From: Rhizobium sp.
GTDB lineage: Bacteria > Pseudomonadota > Alphaproteobacteria > Rhizobiales > Rhizobiaceae
DNA: 64,000 nt
Assembly (NCBI GenBank): GCA_019739215.1
Contig: JAHHDR010000028.1
Span: 1-64,000 of the forward strand
Direction: 5' to 3'
Shown: positions 44,049 to 52,390 of the stretch, in pieces
Layout of the letters: each line of letters opens with the position of its first letter
How positions within the stretch are numbered: position 1 is the stretch's first letter
Made by a program: the position numbers and the translations under genes
The notes under the pieces: model-generated
Told to the model about the DNA's origin: nothing
The model's database searches: none
Seen by the model: the letters and a program-made list of their open reading frames with translations, nothing else

Positions 44049-45101
44049 TCATGCGACGGGGAAGGTGCTGTCCGCCGACCAGGCGATCGTCACCGGGGCT
44101 CCGTCCCGAAGACGGCTGTCGCCGGCATTCGGCACCACGACGCGGATTTCGCCACCCGCGGTCTCGACATGCAAAGTGGAACTGACACCGGAGAACATCC
44201 TCCGGATCACCGTTCCGGTCAGCACATTGTCTGACGATGCGGTATCGCCCTCGACCAGGCGCATGCGTTCCGGGCGGACCGCGCATTGCATCGTCGCGCC
44301 GGGGGTCCGATCCTCGCTGCCGGACACGCGGATGACCTTTCCGTCTGCCATCACCAGGCCCTCGCCCGACCAGGTGCCGGGCAGGATATTGGCATCGCCC
44401 AGGAAGGTCGCGGCGAACAGTGATCGCGGGCGGTTGTAAATCGTCTCCGGCTCACCTTCCTCCACCAGCCGCCCCTCCCTGAGAATGCCGACCCGGTCTG
44501 CCATGGTCAGGGCCTCCTCCTGGTCGTGGGTGACGAAAATGGTGGTGATGCCGATCTCGCGCTGGATGCGCTTGAGTTCGACCTGCATCTCGACCCGCAA
44601 CGCCTTGTCGAGTGCGCCGAGCGGTTCGTCGAGCAAAAGCACGCGCGGATTGATGACGAAGGCGCGGGCGAGCGCGACCCGCTGGCGCTGGCCCCCCGAG
44701 AGCTGGTGCGGCTTGCGTTCGCCATAGGTGCCGAGCTTGACGAGATCGAGCGCTTCGCGGACCTTGTCGCGGATCTCCGACTTCGGCAGGCGACGGACTT
44801 CAAGGCCGAAGGCGATGTTGTCTGATACGGTCATGTTGGGGAAGAGCGCGTAGTTCTGGAACATCATGCCGATCTGGCGCTTTTCCAACGGCACGCGCTC
44901 GACGCTCTCGCCATCCATCTCGATGCGCCCGGCATTGGGGAATTCGAAGCCGGCAATCATCCTGAGAAGCGTCGTCTTGCCCGAGCCGGAGGGCCCGAGC
45001 AGCGCATAGAAGCCGCCATCGTCGAAGCGGACGGAGACGTCGTCCAGCGCCTTGTGATTGCCGAACGAGCGGGAGAGATTTTTCACCTCGACGCTTGCCA
45101 C
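44049..45101 (-). CDS. Pot-type ABC transporter ATP-binding protein
   Basis: A 350-residue PotA-like ATPase: GPSGSGKTTLLRMIAGF, Q-loop MMFQNYALFPN, signature [15 protein letters not shown], Walker [13 protein letters not shown]-loop FVTHDQEEAL, and a C-terminal TOBE region (PGTWSGEGLV onwards). Starts with GTG at 45101 with GGAGGAG upstream, sharing one base with the permease stop. Last gene of the minus-strand operon, convergent with the GntR gene ending at 44024. Confidence 0.93.
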   Translation of the reverse strand: MASVEVKNLSRSFGNHKALDDVSVRFDDGGFYALLGPSGSGKTTLLRMIAGFEFPNAGRIEMDGESVERVPLEKRQIGMMFQNYALFPNMTVSDNIAFGLEVRRLPKSEIRDKVREALDLVKLGTYGERKPHQLSGGQRQRVALARAFVINPRVLLLDEPLGALDKALRVEMQVELKRIQREIGITTIFVTHDQEEALTMADRVGILREGRLVEEGEPETIYNRPRSLFAATFLGDANILPGTWSGEGLVMADGKVIRVSGSEDRTPGATMQCAVRPERMRLVEGDTASSDNVLTGTVIRRMFSGVSSTLHVETAGGEIRVVVPNAGDSRLRDGAPVTIAWSADSTFPVA

Positions 45102-45892
45102 TATTGCTCTCCTCCGAATTTGTAGAAGCGCGCCGTGATCAGCATGATCGCCATGGACAGCACGATGATGATGGTCGAGACCGCATTGATCTCGGGCGTG
45201 AAACCCTTGCGGATCGCGGCATAGATTTCCACCGGAAGCGTCGATTGCCCCGGCGTCGCCAGGAAGTAGGAGACGACGAACTGGTCGAAGGACACCGCGA
45301 AGGCGAACAGGCCGCCGGCGATGATGCCCGGCGCGATCCAGGGTAATGTCACCCGTCGTGTCACCTGCCACTGGCTGGCGCCGAGCGAACGCGCCGCCTC
45401 TTCGAGCTCCGGCGCCAGCGTCCTGAGCCGCGCATTGACGACGATGATCACATAGGGCAGCGCCAGCGCCACATGGCCGAGGATGATCGCATGCAGTCCC
45501 CGGCCGATGCCGACACCGAAGAAGAAGATCAGCATCGCCGTGCCGGTGATCAGCCACGGAATGGCGATCGGCGGCAGCAGGGCGGCGGTTAGGATGGACT
45601 TGCCGGGAAAATCGTAGCGGTAGAGTGCCAGCGAGGCAGCCGTTCCCAGCACCGCCGAAATCACCGTGGTGATCAGTGCGATGAACACACTGTTCCACGT
45701 TGCCGCGATCAATTGGCGATTGGAAAGGAAGGTCTCGTACCACACCGTCGACCACTCGATCGGCAGCATGTAGAAGGGCGAGGCGTTGAAGCTCATCAGG
45801 GCCATGATCACGATCGGCAGGTAGAGGAAGACGAGCAGCAAGCCGATATAGAGCCTGCCCAGTCCGTTCAGTGCGCGGGTGATCGTGCTCAT
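45101..45892 (-). CDS. ABC transporter permease, PotC-type
   Basis: A 263-residue permease: first span GRLYIGLLLVFLYLPIVIMALMSF, EAA loop EEAARSLGASQWQVTRRVTLPWIAPG. Start ATG 45892 overlaps the upstream permease by four bases. Forms the channel with the PotB-type subunit. Confidence 0.9.
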   Translation of the reverse strand: MSTITRALNGLGRLYIGLLLVFLYLPIVIMALMSFNASPFYMLPIEWSTVWYETFLSNRQLIAATWNSVFIALITTVISAVLGTAASLALYRYDFPGKSILTAALLPPIAIPWLITGTAMLIFFFGVGIGRGLHAIILGHVALALPYVIIVVNARLRTLAPELEEAARSLGASQWQVTRRVTLPWIAPGIIAGGLFAFAVSFDQFVVSYFLATPGQSTLPVEIYAAIRKGFTPEINAVSTIIIVLSMAIMLITARFYKFGGEQ

Positions 45893-46758
45893 TGTGCCCT
45901 CCGCATGACAGGGGCGGATGCGGCGAGGATCGCCAGCACCACTGCAAGCAGGATGAAGGACAGCGCCGCCCCGAGCGGCCAGTTGAACACGGCCACGAAC
46001 TGGTCCTCGATCACGGTGCCGTAGAAGGTGCCGGTGCGGCCGCCGAGAATGCGCGGTTCCATGAAGGAGCCGACGACGGGCACGAAGATCAGCACCGCGC
46101 CGGCGACGATGCCGGGCAAGGCGAGCGGCAGGATGATCTTTCTCAGCACCCGCAGCCGCGAAGCGCCCAGCGACCGCGCCGCCTCGATCAGGCTGTCGTC
46201 GATTGCCTGCAGGCTGAGATAGCAAGTCAGCACGACATAGGGCACGTAGCTGTGAACGAGCCCGATGATGACGGCCGGATAGGAATACATCAGGTCGATA
46301 TTGATCCTGAAGGGCAGGATAGCATTGAGCCAGGTATCGAGAATGCCGCCCTCGCGAAGGACCATGGCCCAGGAGAAGATGCGCACCAGCCCATTGCTCC
46401 AGAAAGGCAGGATGACCAGCAGGAACACCGCCTCGCGACTGCGGCCCTTGAGAACTTTCGCCAGTACATAGGCGGCGGGAAAGCCGATCAGCAGGCACCA
46501 GAATGTCACTTCGAGGCCGAGACGCAGCGAGTAGCCCAGCAGGGTGACATAGACGCCGGTCGAGAAGAAAGCCTGGTAGTTGGCCAGGGTGAAGGACCAG
46601 TCCTTGCCCGACAGGGGCAGGTCGCTCATGAAGCTGAAGAACACCATGGCCGACAGAGGGAGGAAGATCGCGATGATGAGCCAGACATAGGCGGGCAGCA
46701 GCAAGGGTATGGCCTTGCGCAGAGGGGAAATGTGCGGATTGTGAGCGATGTCTGCCAA
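45889..46758 (-). CDS. ABC transporter permease, PotB-type
   Basis: A 289-residue permease: first span AIPLLLPAYVWLIIAIFLPLSAMVFFSF, EAA loop EAARSLGASRLRVLRKIILPLALPG. The only start compatible with the N-terminal charged tail is a TTG at 46758 (the next Met is residue 38, inside the first span). The Shine-Dalgarno is weak, and translation may be low. It follows a 266-bp gap holding a palindromic element after the binding-protein gene. Confidence 0.85.
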   Translation of the reverse strand: MADIAHNPHISPLRKAIPLLLPAYVWLIIAIFLPLSAMVFFSFMSDLPLSGKDWSFTLANYQAFFSTGVYVTLLGYSLRLGLEVTFWCLLIGFPAAYVLAKVLKGRSREAVFLLVILPFWSNGLVRIFSWAMVLREGGILDTWLNAILPFRINIDLMYSYPAVIIGLVHSYVPYVVLTCYLSLQAIDDSLIEAARSLGASRLRVLRKIILPLALPGIVAGAVLIFVPVVGSFMEPRILGGRTGTFYGTVIEDQFVAVFNWPLGAALSFILLAVVLAILAASAPVMRRAQ

Positions 46759-46796
46759 ATTCTGTCCGCCCGTGAGAATGACGACTTGAGAGCTTT

Positions 46797-46998
46797 ACCC
46801 CTCACCAACTGCTGCCAAGCGATCGTTACGCTCTCGCGGCCTTTGTATCCTCTCCCACAAGGGGAGAGGTAGGGTGGCGCGCTCGCCGGCCCTGCTTGTA
46901 GCGCGGGGGTGCGTCTGGGTTTACCTCTCCCCTTGTGGGAGAGGATAGCAAGCCCGGCTGAGCCGAAGGCGAAGACCTGGGCGCGCTTGGTGAGGGGT
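46797..46998. repeat. Nested palindromic intergenic element (about 200 bp)
   Basis: Outer perfect inverted repeat of 12 bp (46797-46808 ACCCCTCACCAA with 46987-46998). Inner perfect inverted repeat of 26 bp (46846-46871 with 46922-46947). Each inner arm is itself a hairpin (CCTCTCCC-ACAA-GGGGAGAGG). The design resembles rhizobial intergenic mosaic/palindromic elements dispersed in these genomes. It lies between the binding-protein stop and the permease start in one operon, so it is transcribed and may fold into an attenuating or RNase-resistant structure. Confidence 0.8.
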
Positions 46999-47024
46999 GC
47001 GCACCCAAGCCGATCACGCTTCGG

Positions 47025-48086
47025 CTACTTCACGTTGACCTTGATCTCCTGCCAGAGCGCCAGATAGGCTTCGCGCTGGGCATCGGTGACCGGGGCCTGG
47101 AACTTGATGCGCGAGGCGACCTTGGGATCGCCCATGACCGTGCGGTTGAAGGCATCTGCTGGCAGCGCCTCAAGCGCCTTGGTATTGGCCGAGACCGGTG
47201 CGCCGACCTTGGCCACCCATTCGGTATAGAAGGCCGGGTCGATCATGTAGTTGATGAAGGCCTCAGCGCCTTCGACATTATTGGAGCCGACAGGGATCGA
47301 GAAGGCGTCGAGCCAGCCGACGCAACCCTCTTCCGGGATCACCAGGCTGACGGGCAGCTTGAAGTTCTTCTTGGCGCGATCGGCCGAACCGCTCCAGTAG
47401 GTGCCGACATCGATCTGGTTGGCGGCGATCATCTGGTTGAAGTCGTTCTCGGCGCTCCAGAAGGTGCGGATCTGCGGCATCAGCGAGGTCAGCTTGGCCT
47501 TGACCGCATCCATGTCCTTGATGTCGTTGATATCCTGACCTGTTGCGATGGCGCCGAACTGGATGGCTTCCACGGCGTCGTCGCGGAGCACGACGCGGCC
47601 CTTGTGGGCTTCGTCCCACATGACGTTGATCGAGGTCGGCGGGGTCGGGAAGGACTTGTCGTTGACGGCGAGCGCCGTCACGCCCCAGACCCACGGCACG
47701 CCGTAGACAGCGCCGTCATGGTTGAGCATGGGCGACTTGGCCTTTTCCGCGCCGATATCGGCATAGTTGGCGATCTTCGATGTGTCGATCGGCTGGATCA
47801 GCTTCTCGCTGACGGCCTGGCCGGTGAAGGCCACGTTGATCATCACCACGTCATAGAGGCCGGGATTGGTCCTGAGCTTGGTGAGCATTTCCTGCTCGGA
47901 ATTGAAAAAGTCGTTGATGACCTTGTGGCCGGTCGCCTGCTCGAAGGCCTCGACGGCCCATGGCTCGTCGGCGCCGTATCCCTTCCAGTTCAGGACATGC
48001 AGGTCGGCGGCCAGCGCCGATCCCGCCAGCAGGGTCGTCATGGCGGCAGCCGCCACGGTCTTTGCAATCATGCTCGTCATGGTCAT
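47025..48086 (-). CDS. Periplasmic binding protein, PotD-like
   Basis: A 353-residue PotD/PotF-like binding protein. Sec signal (SMIAKTVAAAAMTTLLAGSALAAD). Mature start LHVLNWKGYGADEPWAVEAFEQATGHKV is the family hallmark; GVPWVWGVTALAVND and VIPEEGCVGWLDAFSIPVGSNN follow. It could bind a polyamine, amino-sugar or cationic nucleoside-type ligand. ATG 48086 gives a 6-base gap to AGAGAGGA; an ATG at 48092 directly abuts that site. Its start overlaps the PfkB gene stop. Confidence 0.9.
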   Translation of the reverse strand: MTMTSMIAKTVAAAAMTTLLAGSALAADLHVLNWKGYGADEPWAVEAFEQATGHKVINDFFNSEQEMLTKLRTNPGLYDVVMINVAFTGQAVSEKLIQPIDTSKIANYADIGAEKAKSPMLNHDGAVYGVPWVWGVTALAVNDKSFPTPPTSINVMWDEAHKGRVVLRDDAVEAIQFGAIATGQDINDIKDMDAVKAKLTSLMPQIRTFWSAENDFNQMIAANQIDVGTYWSGSADRAKKNFKLPVSLVIPEEGCVGWLDAFSIPVGSNNVEGAEAFINYMIDPAFYTEWVAKVGAPVSANTKALEALPADAFNRTVMGDPKVASRIKFQAPVTDAQREAYLALWQEIKVNVK

Positions 48087-49084
48087 GACCATTCCTCTCT
48101 TTGGAGTGCCAATGTTCCCTTTGTTTCCGCTGACGCGGAATTCGCTTCCCGGGCACGTTTCAGGAAATCGTTGATCTCGTCGGTCTCTGGAGCCGTCGGC
48201 CCGCCATGGCGGGTGGTGGAAATGGCAGCGGCCGCGTTGGCGTAGGCGAGCGCGTCGAACTGGTTCATGCCCCGGCTGAGCGCAGCGATGAAGGCGCCGT
48301 CATGGGCATCGCCGGCGCCATTGGTGTCGATGGCCGCGACGCGGAAGGCGGGAACGAAGACAGGCGCTTCGCCCGCCAGCGCCAGCAGCGCACCGGATGC
48401 GCCCGAGCGAAGGACGATGCCCCTTGCACGCCGGCAGTGCCGCGCGAACAGGCGCTCTGCCATTTCGCCATCCTCGGATTCCCCGACGATCGCCGATGCC
48501 TCGGCGCGATTGAGGCTCAGCCAGTCGGTGCGACCGAGCACGCGATGGAGAAGATCGACGGGGATATCGCCGACAATGCCGGTCGGGTCGAAGGCGAAGG
48601 TGGCGTGATCGGGCAGGTTCTCGATGAACTGCGCCTGGCTCTCACGGCTTCCCGGATAGGCGAGCGTGTAGCCAGTGGTGAACACCCAGTCGCCGGGCGC
48701 GGGCATCATGAAGGGGAAATCATCAGGCGTGATCATGCCCTCGGCGCCCGGCCGCGACACGAACGTCCGCTCGCCGTCGCCCTCGGTGACGAAGACGACG
48801 CAGGTGCCGCTGTCGCTCCCGCGGCTCACTGGCTGCAGGCAGTCGATGCCCTCGGCTTTCATCGCAGCCGATATCATCGCACCGAACGGCCCGTCGCCAA
48901 TCTTTCCGGCATAGGCCGTACGCATGCCGCTGCGCTTCGCGGCCACCATCATGTTGAAGCCGCCGCCGGGGATGGCGGAAAAGGACGAGGCGGTGAGATC
49001 GTCGCCGGGTGCCGGCAGGCGCTCGATGCGGTAGATGAAATCCACCACCGCGCTGCCGATATGGATGAGGCGCGGATCAGTCAT
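48083..49084 (-). CDS. PfkB-family carbohydrate kinase (ribokinase-like)
   Basis: A 333-residue ribokinase-fold kinase. N-terminal GGGFNMMVAAKRSGM (residues 40-54, first PfkB signature), a DPTGIV segment and the C-terminal signature DTNGAGDAHDGAF with the catalytic base Asp259. It phosphorylates a sugar or nucleoside. Start ATG 49084 follows GGGGAGG and lies within the end of the ADP-ribosylglycohydrolase-family gene. Co-transcribed with that hydrolase and a Pot-type importer, it probably phosphorylates the sugar the hydrolase releases. Confidence 0.9.
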   Translation of the reverse strand: MTDPRLIHIGSAVVDFIYRIERLPAPGDDLTASSFSAIPGGGFNMMVAAKRSGMRTAYAGKIGDGPFGAMISAAMKAEGIDCLQPVSRGSDSGTCVVFVTEGDGERTFVSRPGAEGMITPDDFPFMMPAPGDWVFTTGYTLAYPGSRESQAQFIENLPDHATFAFDPTGIVGDIPVDLLHRVLGRTDWLSLNRAEASAIVGESEDGEMAERLFARHCRRARGIVLRSGASGALLALAGEAPVFVPAFRVAAIDTNGAGDAHDGAFIAALSRGMNQFDALAYANAAAAISTTRHGGPTAPETDEINDFLKRAREANSASAETKGTLALQREEWS

Positions 49085-50099
49085 TCGGCGCCTCCCCGCC
49101 AAGCCGCGCCCGAACCAATGCGCGGGCGATCTGTCCGACCGCATCGAGGTCGATGCCGACGAGTCCGTCGATCCGGTCCTTGGGAAGGCTGGAATAGCCG
49201 GCGCAGGCGCCTGCCATCGATCCGGCAATCGCGCCGATCGTGTCGGTATCGCCGCCGAGATTGGCCGCGATGACGGCCGCCCTCCAGGCGTCGCCCTCGG
49301 CGAGCTTCAGCACCGCGAAGGCGGCGGGCACGCTTTCCTGCGAGATGACGCCGGTGCCGAGACGGTCGAAAACCCGCCGGATGCCCTCGTCGATGGTGCA
49401 GTCCTCGACCATGTCGAGCGCCCATTCGATGCGCGCCGCGACGGTGCCGCCGGGCACCCAATGGCCCTGCTTTTCGCCGGCGCGCGCGGCTGAGACCGCA
49501 TGGCCGATCGCGTGCTGCCAGTCGGCGCCGTCGATGCCGTGGCTGATTACGGTGGCCACGGCCGAGGCCGAGGAAATCGCGATCGTCGTGTTGTGGGTCG
49601 CGCGGCAGGTCTCGGCGACCCGCGCAATCAGCGCATCCGATGGCGGCACCAGGATGCCGACAGGGGCGATCCGCATCGCCGCGCCATTGGTTTCGCCGCT
49701 GCGGCCGGCCTGTTCGGGCGGCGTGCCGGCATTGATCGCGTCGATCGCCCGCTTGGTGGACGGGCCGAGCAGGTCGTAACCGCCGCGCGCCTTGATGTCC
49801 TCTTCCCAGGCGATCAGCGCATTGACCCAGGCGTGGTGATCGAATCCGTCGCCGGATTTCAGCAGGACGTTGGCCAGCAGCAGCGTCTGCTCCGTATCAT
49901 CGGTGATGGTGCCCGCCCTGAGGCCCTTCGACACGGGATGGTCCGGTGCCGGGTCGACGAAGCGGTCGACGAAGCCGTAGTCGGTCCTGATCTCGGCTGG
50001 CGAAAGGAGCTGCGTCGGCATGCCCATGGCATCGCCCAGCGCGCCGCCGATCAATGCTCCCAAAGCCCTGTCGAATGCGATCTCCTCCCTTGCCGCCAT
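49077..50099 (-). CDS. ADP-ribosylglycohydrolase family protein
   Basis: A 340-residue all-helical DraG/ARH-fold protein. N-terminal RALGALIGGALGDAMGMP, metal site 1 TITDDTEQT (residues 64-72), SGETNGAAMRIAPVG, and C-terminal metal site NLGGDTDTIGAIAG. Both Mg-binding acidic clusters are intact, so it should be active. Known members cleave ADP-ribose from Arg/Ser or act on other N- or O-glycosides. In an operon with a sugar kinase and importer, a small-molecule glycosidase (for example nucleoside-like) is more likely than protein de-ADP-ribosylation. Confidence 0.92.
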   Translation of the reverse strand: MAAREEIAFDRALGALIGGALGDAMGMPTQLLSPAEIRTDYGFVDRFVDPAPDHPVSKGLRAGTITDDTEQTLLLANVLLKSGDGFDHHAWVNALIAWEEDIKARGGYDLLGPSTKRAIDAINAGTPPEQAGRSGETNGAAMRIAPVGILVPPSDALIARVAETCRATHNTTIAISSASAVATVISHGIDGADWQHAIGHAVSAARAGEKQGHWVPGGTVAARIEWALDMVEDCTIDEGIRRVFDRLGTGVISQESVPAAFAVLKLAEGDAWRAAVIAANLGGDTDTIGAIAGSMAGACAGYSSLPKDRIDGLVGIDLDAVGQIARALVRARLGGEAPND

Positions 50100-50101
50100 C
50101 G

Positions 50102-50833
50102 TCAGAACTCCAGGTGAAGCGCGAAATAGGCGGGGTTGAGCAGGCTGGTGACATATTCGATCGGGCGCCCGTCAGCCCCGCGGGTCAGGCGCCGCGTGCG
50201 GAGGAAGGCGCTGCCCGGCGCGCAGCCGAGCAGCGCGGCGTCGGTCTCACCGAGCATTTCGATATCGGCCCATTCCTCGCCATGATCGGCGACCAGACCC
50301 GCCGCGCGCAGCGTCTGGGTCAGCGAGCCGGAGCGCAGGCCCTTGAGCGGAACCTCTTCAAGTTCCGGCATGAGGGGCACCCGGCTGCGCTCGATCGAAA
50401 TCGGCTTGTGGTCCTGGCCCAGCAGGCGGAGACGGTCGACGGCGATGAAGGAATCATCGGTGATGCCCAGCCGTTCGGCGAGCGCCGAGTCATGCATCAT
50501 TTCGATGCGCAGCAGCCGGGTCTCGGTGTCGGCTCCGACATCGGCAAGCGCTTTCGACCAGCCCATGACGTCGTTGATCGTCTGGCCATTGAATGTGACG
50601 AAGGAGCCGATGCCGACCTTGGTGGTGATCAGGCCACGGCTGTTGAGTTCTTCCAGCCCCTTGCGCAGGGTGTTGCGGCTGACCGAGAAGCGCTGGACGA
50701 GTTCGTTCTCGCTCTGCAGCCGATCGCCGAAGGCGAGCACTCCCGAACGGATCTCCTGCTCAAGCACGGAGGCGATCTGCTCCGGCTTCGGCGCACCCGG
50801 CTTCAAGGTCTTGAGATCTGCGCGCCGAGCCAT
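50102..50833 (-). CDS. GntR-family regulator, HutC/UTRA subfamily
   Basis: A 243-residue regulator. The winged helix reads VLEQEIRSGVLAFGDRLQSENELVQRFSVSRNTLRKGLEELNSRGLI with wing VGIGSFV. The UTRA ligand domain starts near residue 90 (GWSKALADVG) and contains RLRLLGQDHKPISIERSRVP and IEYVTSLLNP. ATG 50833 was chosen; a TTG five codons earlier is less likely. First gene of the minus operon with ARH, PfkB and importer, so the probable local repressor. Repeats just upstream are candidate operators. Confidence 0.92.
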   Translation of the reverse strand: MARRADLKTLKPGAPKPEQIASVLEQEIRSGVLAFGDRLQSENELVQRFSVSRNTLRKGLEELNSRGLITTKVGIGSFVTFNGQTINDVMGWSKALADVGADTETRLLRIEMMHDSALAERLGITDDSFIAVDRLRLLGQDHKPISIERSRVPLMPELEEVPLKGLRSGSLTQTLRAAGLVADHGEEWADIEMLGETDAALLGCAPGSAFLRTRRLTRGADGRPIEYVTSLLNPAYFALHLEF

Positions 50834-50839
50834 TTCATT

Positions 50840-50900
50840 CCTGTACAATGAACCTGTTTAATCCTGTTCATTACACTGTCATGAATTTCCATCCTGTCAA
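50840..50900 (-). promoter_or_regulatory. Promoter/operator region of the GntR-ARH-PfkB-importer operon
   Basis: On the minus strand a TTGACA (plus-strand 50895-50900) precedes a TGTAAT with a long 19-bp spacer. Between this and the start codon are CCTGT repeats (plus-strand 50840, 50853, 50863 and 50893) and an inverted repeat AATGAAC (50847-50853)/GTTCATT (50866-50872). The repeats overlap the likely transcription start, as expected for autorepression by the UTRA regulator. Confidence 0.5.
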
Positions 50901-51006
50901 GAGCCCCATCGCACCCGGCACGATCGACCCGACGCATGAACGGCCACACCAGTCGGGCGAGCGTATTGAGCGGTAGCCGGCCGTTGTCCCATGGCGGCGG
51001 TCCGCG

Positions 51007-52380
51007 TTATCCCAGCACCTGCTCCACGGCACCCGCCGCCGCCTTGACCACGATGTCGGCCTCCGCGCGCGTCAGGCAGAGCGGCGGGGCGAAGCCGAGG
51101 ATATCGCCCTGCGGCATGGCGCGTCCGATCACGCCGCGCTCCAGCAGCGCGGCAGCGACCTGCGGTCCGATCTTGCGGGATGGGTCGAAGAACGTCCGAT
51201 CGTCCCTGTCATCGACAAATTCCACCGCCGCCATCAGGCCGTCGCCGCGCACCTCGCCGACATGTCTGTGGCCGGCGAGCGCGGCGGTGAGTTGCTGGCG
51301 GAAATAGGCGCCGGTCGAGCCGGCGTTCTCGACCAGGCCGAGTTCGTCGATCAGTTCGAGATTGGCAACGCCGGCGGCGGCGCAGATCGGGTGCGCTGAA
51401 TAGGTCCAGCCGTGGCCGATGGCGCCGAGCTCATCCGAACCCTGGACCAGAACCTGCCACATCCTGTCGGAGACGATCGTGCCCGAGAGCGGTGCATAGG
51501 CCGAGGTCAGGCCCTTGGCGATGGTGATCAGGTCCGGCTTCATACCGTAATGGTCGGAACCGAACATGGTGCCGAGGCGGCCGAAGCCCGTGACTACTTC
51601 GTCGGCGACGAGCAGGATGTCGTATTTTTCCAGCACCGCGCCGATCTTCTGCCAATAGGTCCTCGGCGGCGGCACGATGCCGCCGGTGCCGAGGATCGGC
51701 TCGCCGATGAAGGCGGCGACCGTATCCGGTCCCTCGGCCAGGATCATCTCCTCGAGCTTCTCGGCGCAATGATCGGCGAACTGCTCCTCGCTCATCGAGC
51801 GGTCTTCGCGGCGGAAATAATAGGGCGCTTCCGTGTGCAGGATCGGCGCGCGCGGCAGGTCGAAGGCATTGTGGAAGAGATGCAGGCCGGTGAGCGATCC
51901 CGTCATCACGCCCGAGCCGTGATAACCGCGCCAGCGCGAGATGATCTTCTTCTTCTCCGGCCGGCCGAGAATATTGTTGTAGTACCAGATCAGCTTGATG
52001 TTGGTCTCGTTGGCATCCGAGCCCGACAGGCCGAAATAGACCCGGCTCATATGTTCGGGGGCACGATCGATGATCATCTTGGAAAGCCGGATCGACACCT
52101 CGGTGCCGTGGCCGACATAGGCGTGGTAGTAGGCGAGGTTCTTGGCCTGCTCGGCGATCGCATCGGCGATCTTCTGCCGGCCATAGCCGACATTGACGCA
52201 ATAGAGGCCGGCAAAGGCATCCAGGCTCTTCTTGCCGCTGACGTCTGATATGTAGACGCCCTCGCCACCGGCCATGACACGCGTCGGCGTCTCGCCGCGG
52301 GCATGCATGCCCATATGGGTCGAGGGGTGGAAGAAGTGGTCGCGGTCCCAGGCGGTCAGTTCGTTGTTGCGGTCGAGCAT
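51007..52380 (-). CDS. doeD: Class III aminotransferase, ectoine-derived diaminobutyrate transaminase (DoeD/Atf)
   Basis: A 457-residue PLP enzyme. N-terminal HFFHPSTHMGMHARGE, YHGSGVMTGSLTG, EPILGTGGIVPPP, DEVVTGFGR (260-268) and the PLP Lys289 (ITIAKGLTSAYAP). The family includes GABA, putrescine and diaminobutyrate transaminases. Downstream of doeC and asnC and beside the eut/doe genes, the best role is converting L-2,4-diaminobutyrate to aspartate semialdehyde. Start ATG has AGGAG 7 bases upstream. Confidence 0.85.
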   Translation of the reverse strand: MLDRNNELTAWDRDHFFHPSTHMGMHARGETPTRVMAGGEGVYISDVSGKKSLDAFAGLYCVNVGYGRQKIADAIAEQAKNLAYYHAYVGHGTEVSIRLSKMIIDRAPEHMSRVYFGLSGSDANETNIKLIWYYNNILGRPEKKKIISRWRGYHGSGVMTGSLTGLHLFHNAFDLPRAPILHTEAPYYFRREDRSMSEEQFADHCAEKLEEMILAEGPDTVAAFIGEPILGTGGIVPPPRTYWQKIGAVLEKYDILLVADEVVTGFGRLGTMFGSDHYGMKPDLITIAKGLTSAYAPLSGTIVSDRMWQVLVQGSDELGAIGHGWTYSAHPICAAAGVANLELIDELGLVENAGSTGAYFRQQLTAALAGHRHVGEVRGDGLMAAVEFVDDRDDRTFFDPSRKIGPQVAAALLERGVIGRAMPQGDILGFAPPLCLTRAEADIVVKAAAGAVEQVLG

Positions 52381-52390
52381 GAGAATTCTC

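Noticed and set aside
46797..46998. Repeats in the Pot-type operon as a CRISPR array or IS end
   Set aside because: There are only nested inverted repeats, no direct-repeat/spacer periodicity, no cas genes and no transposase.
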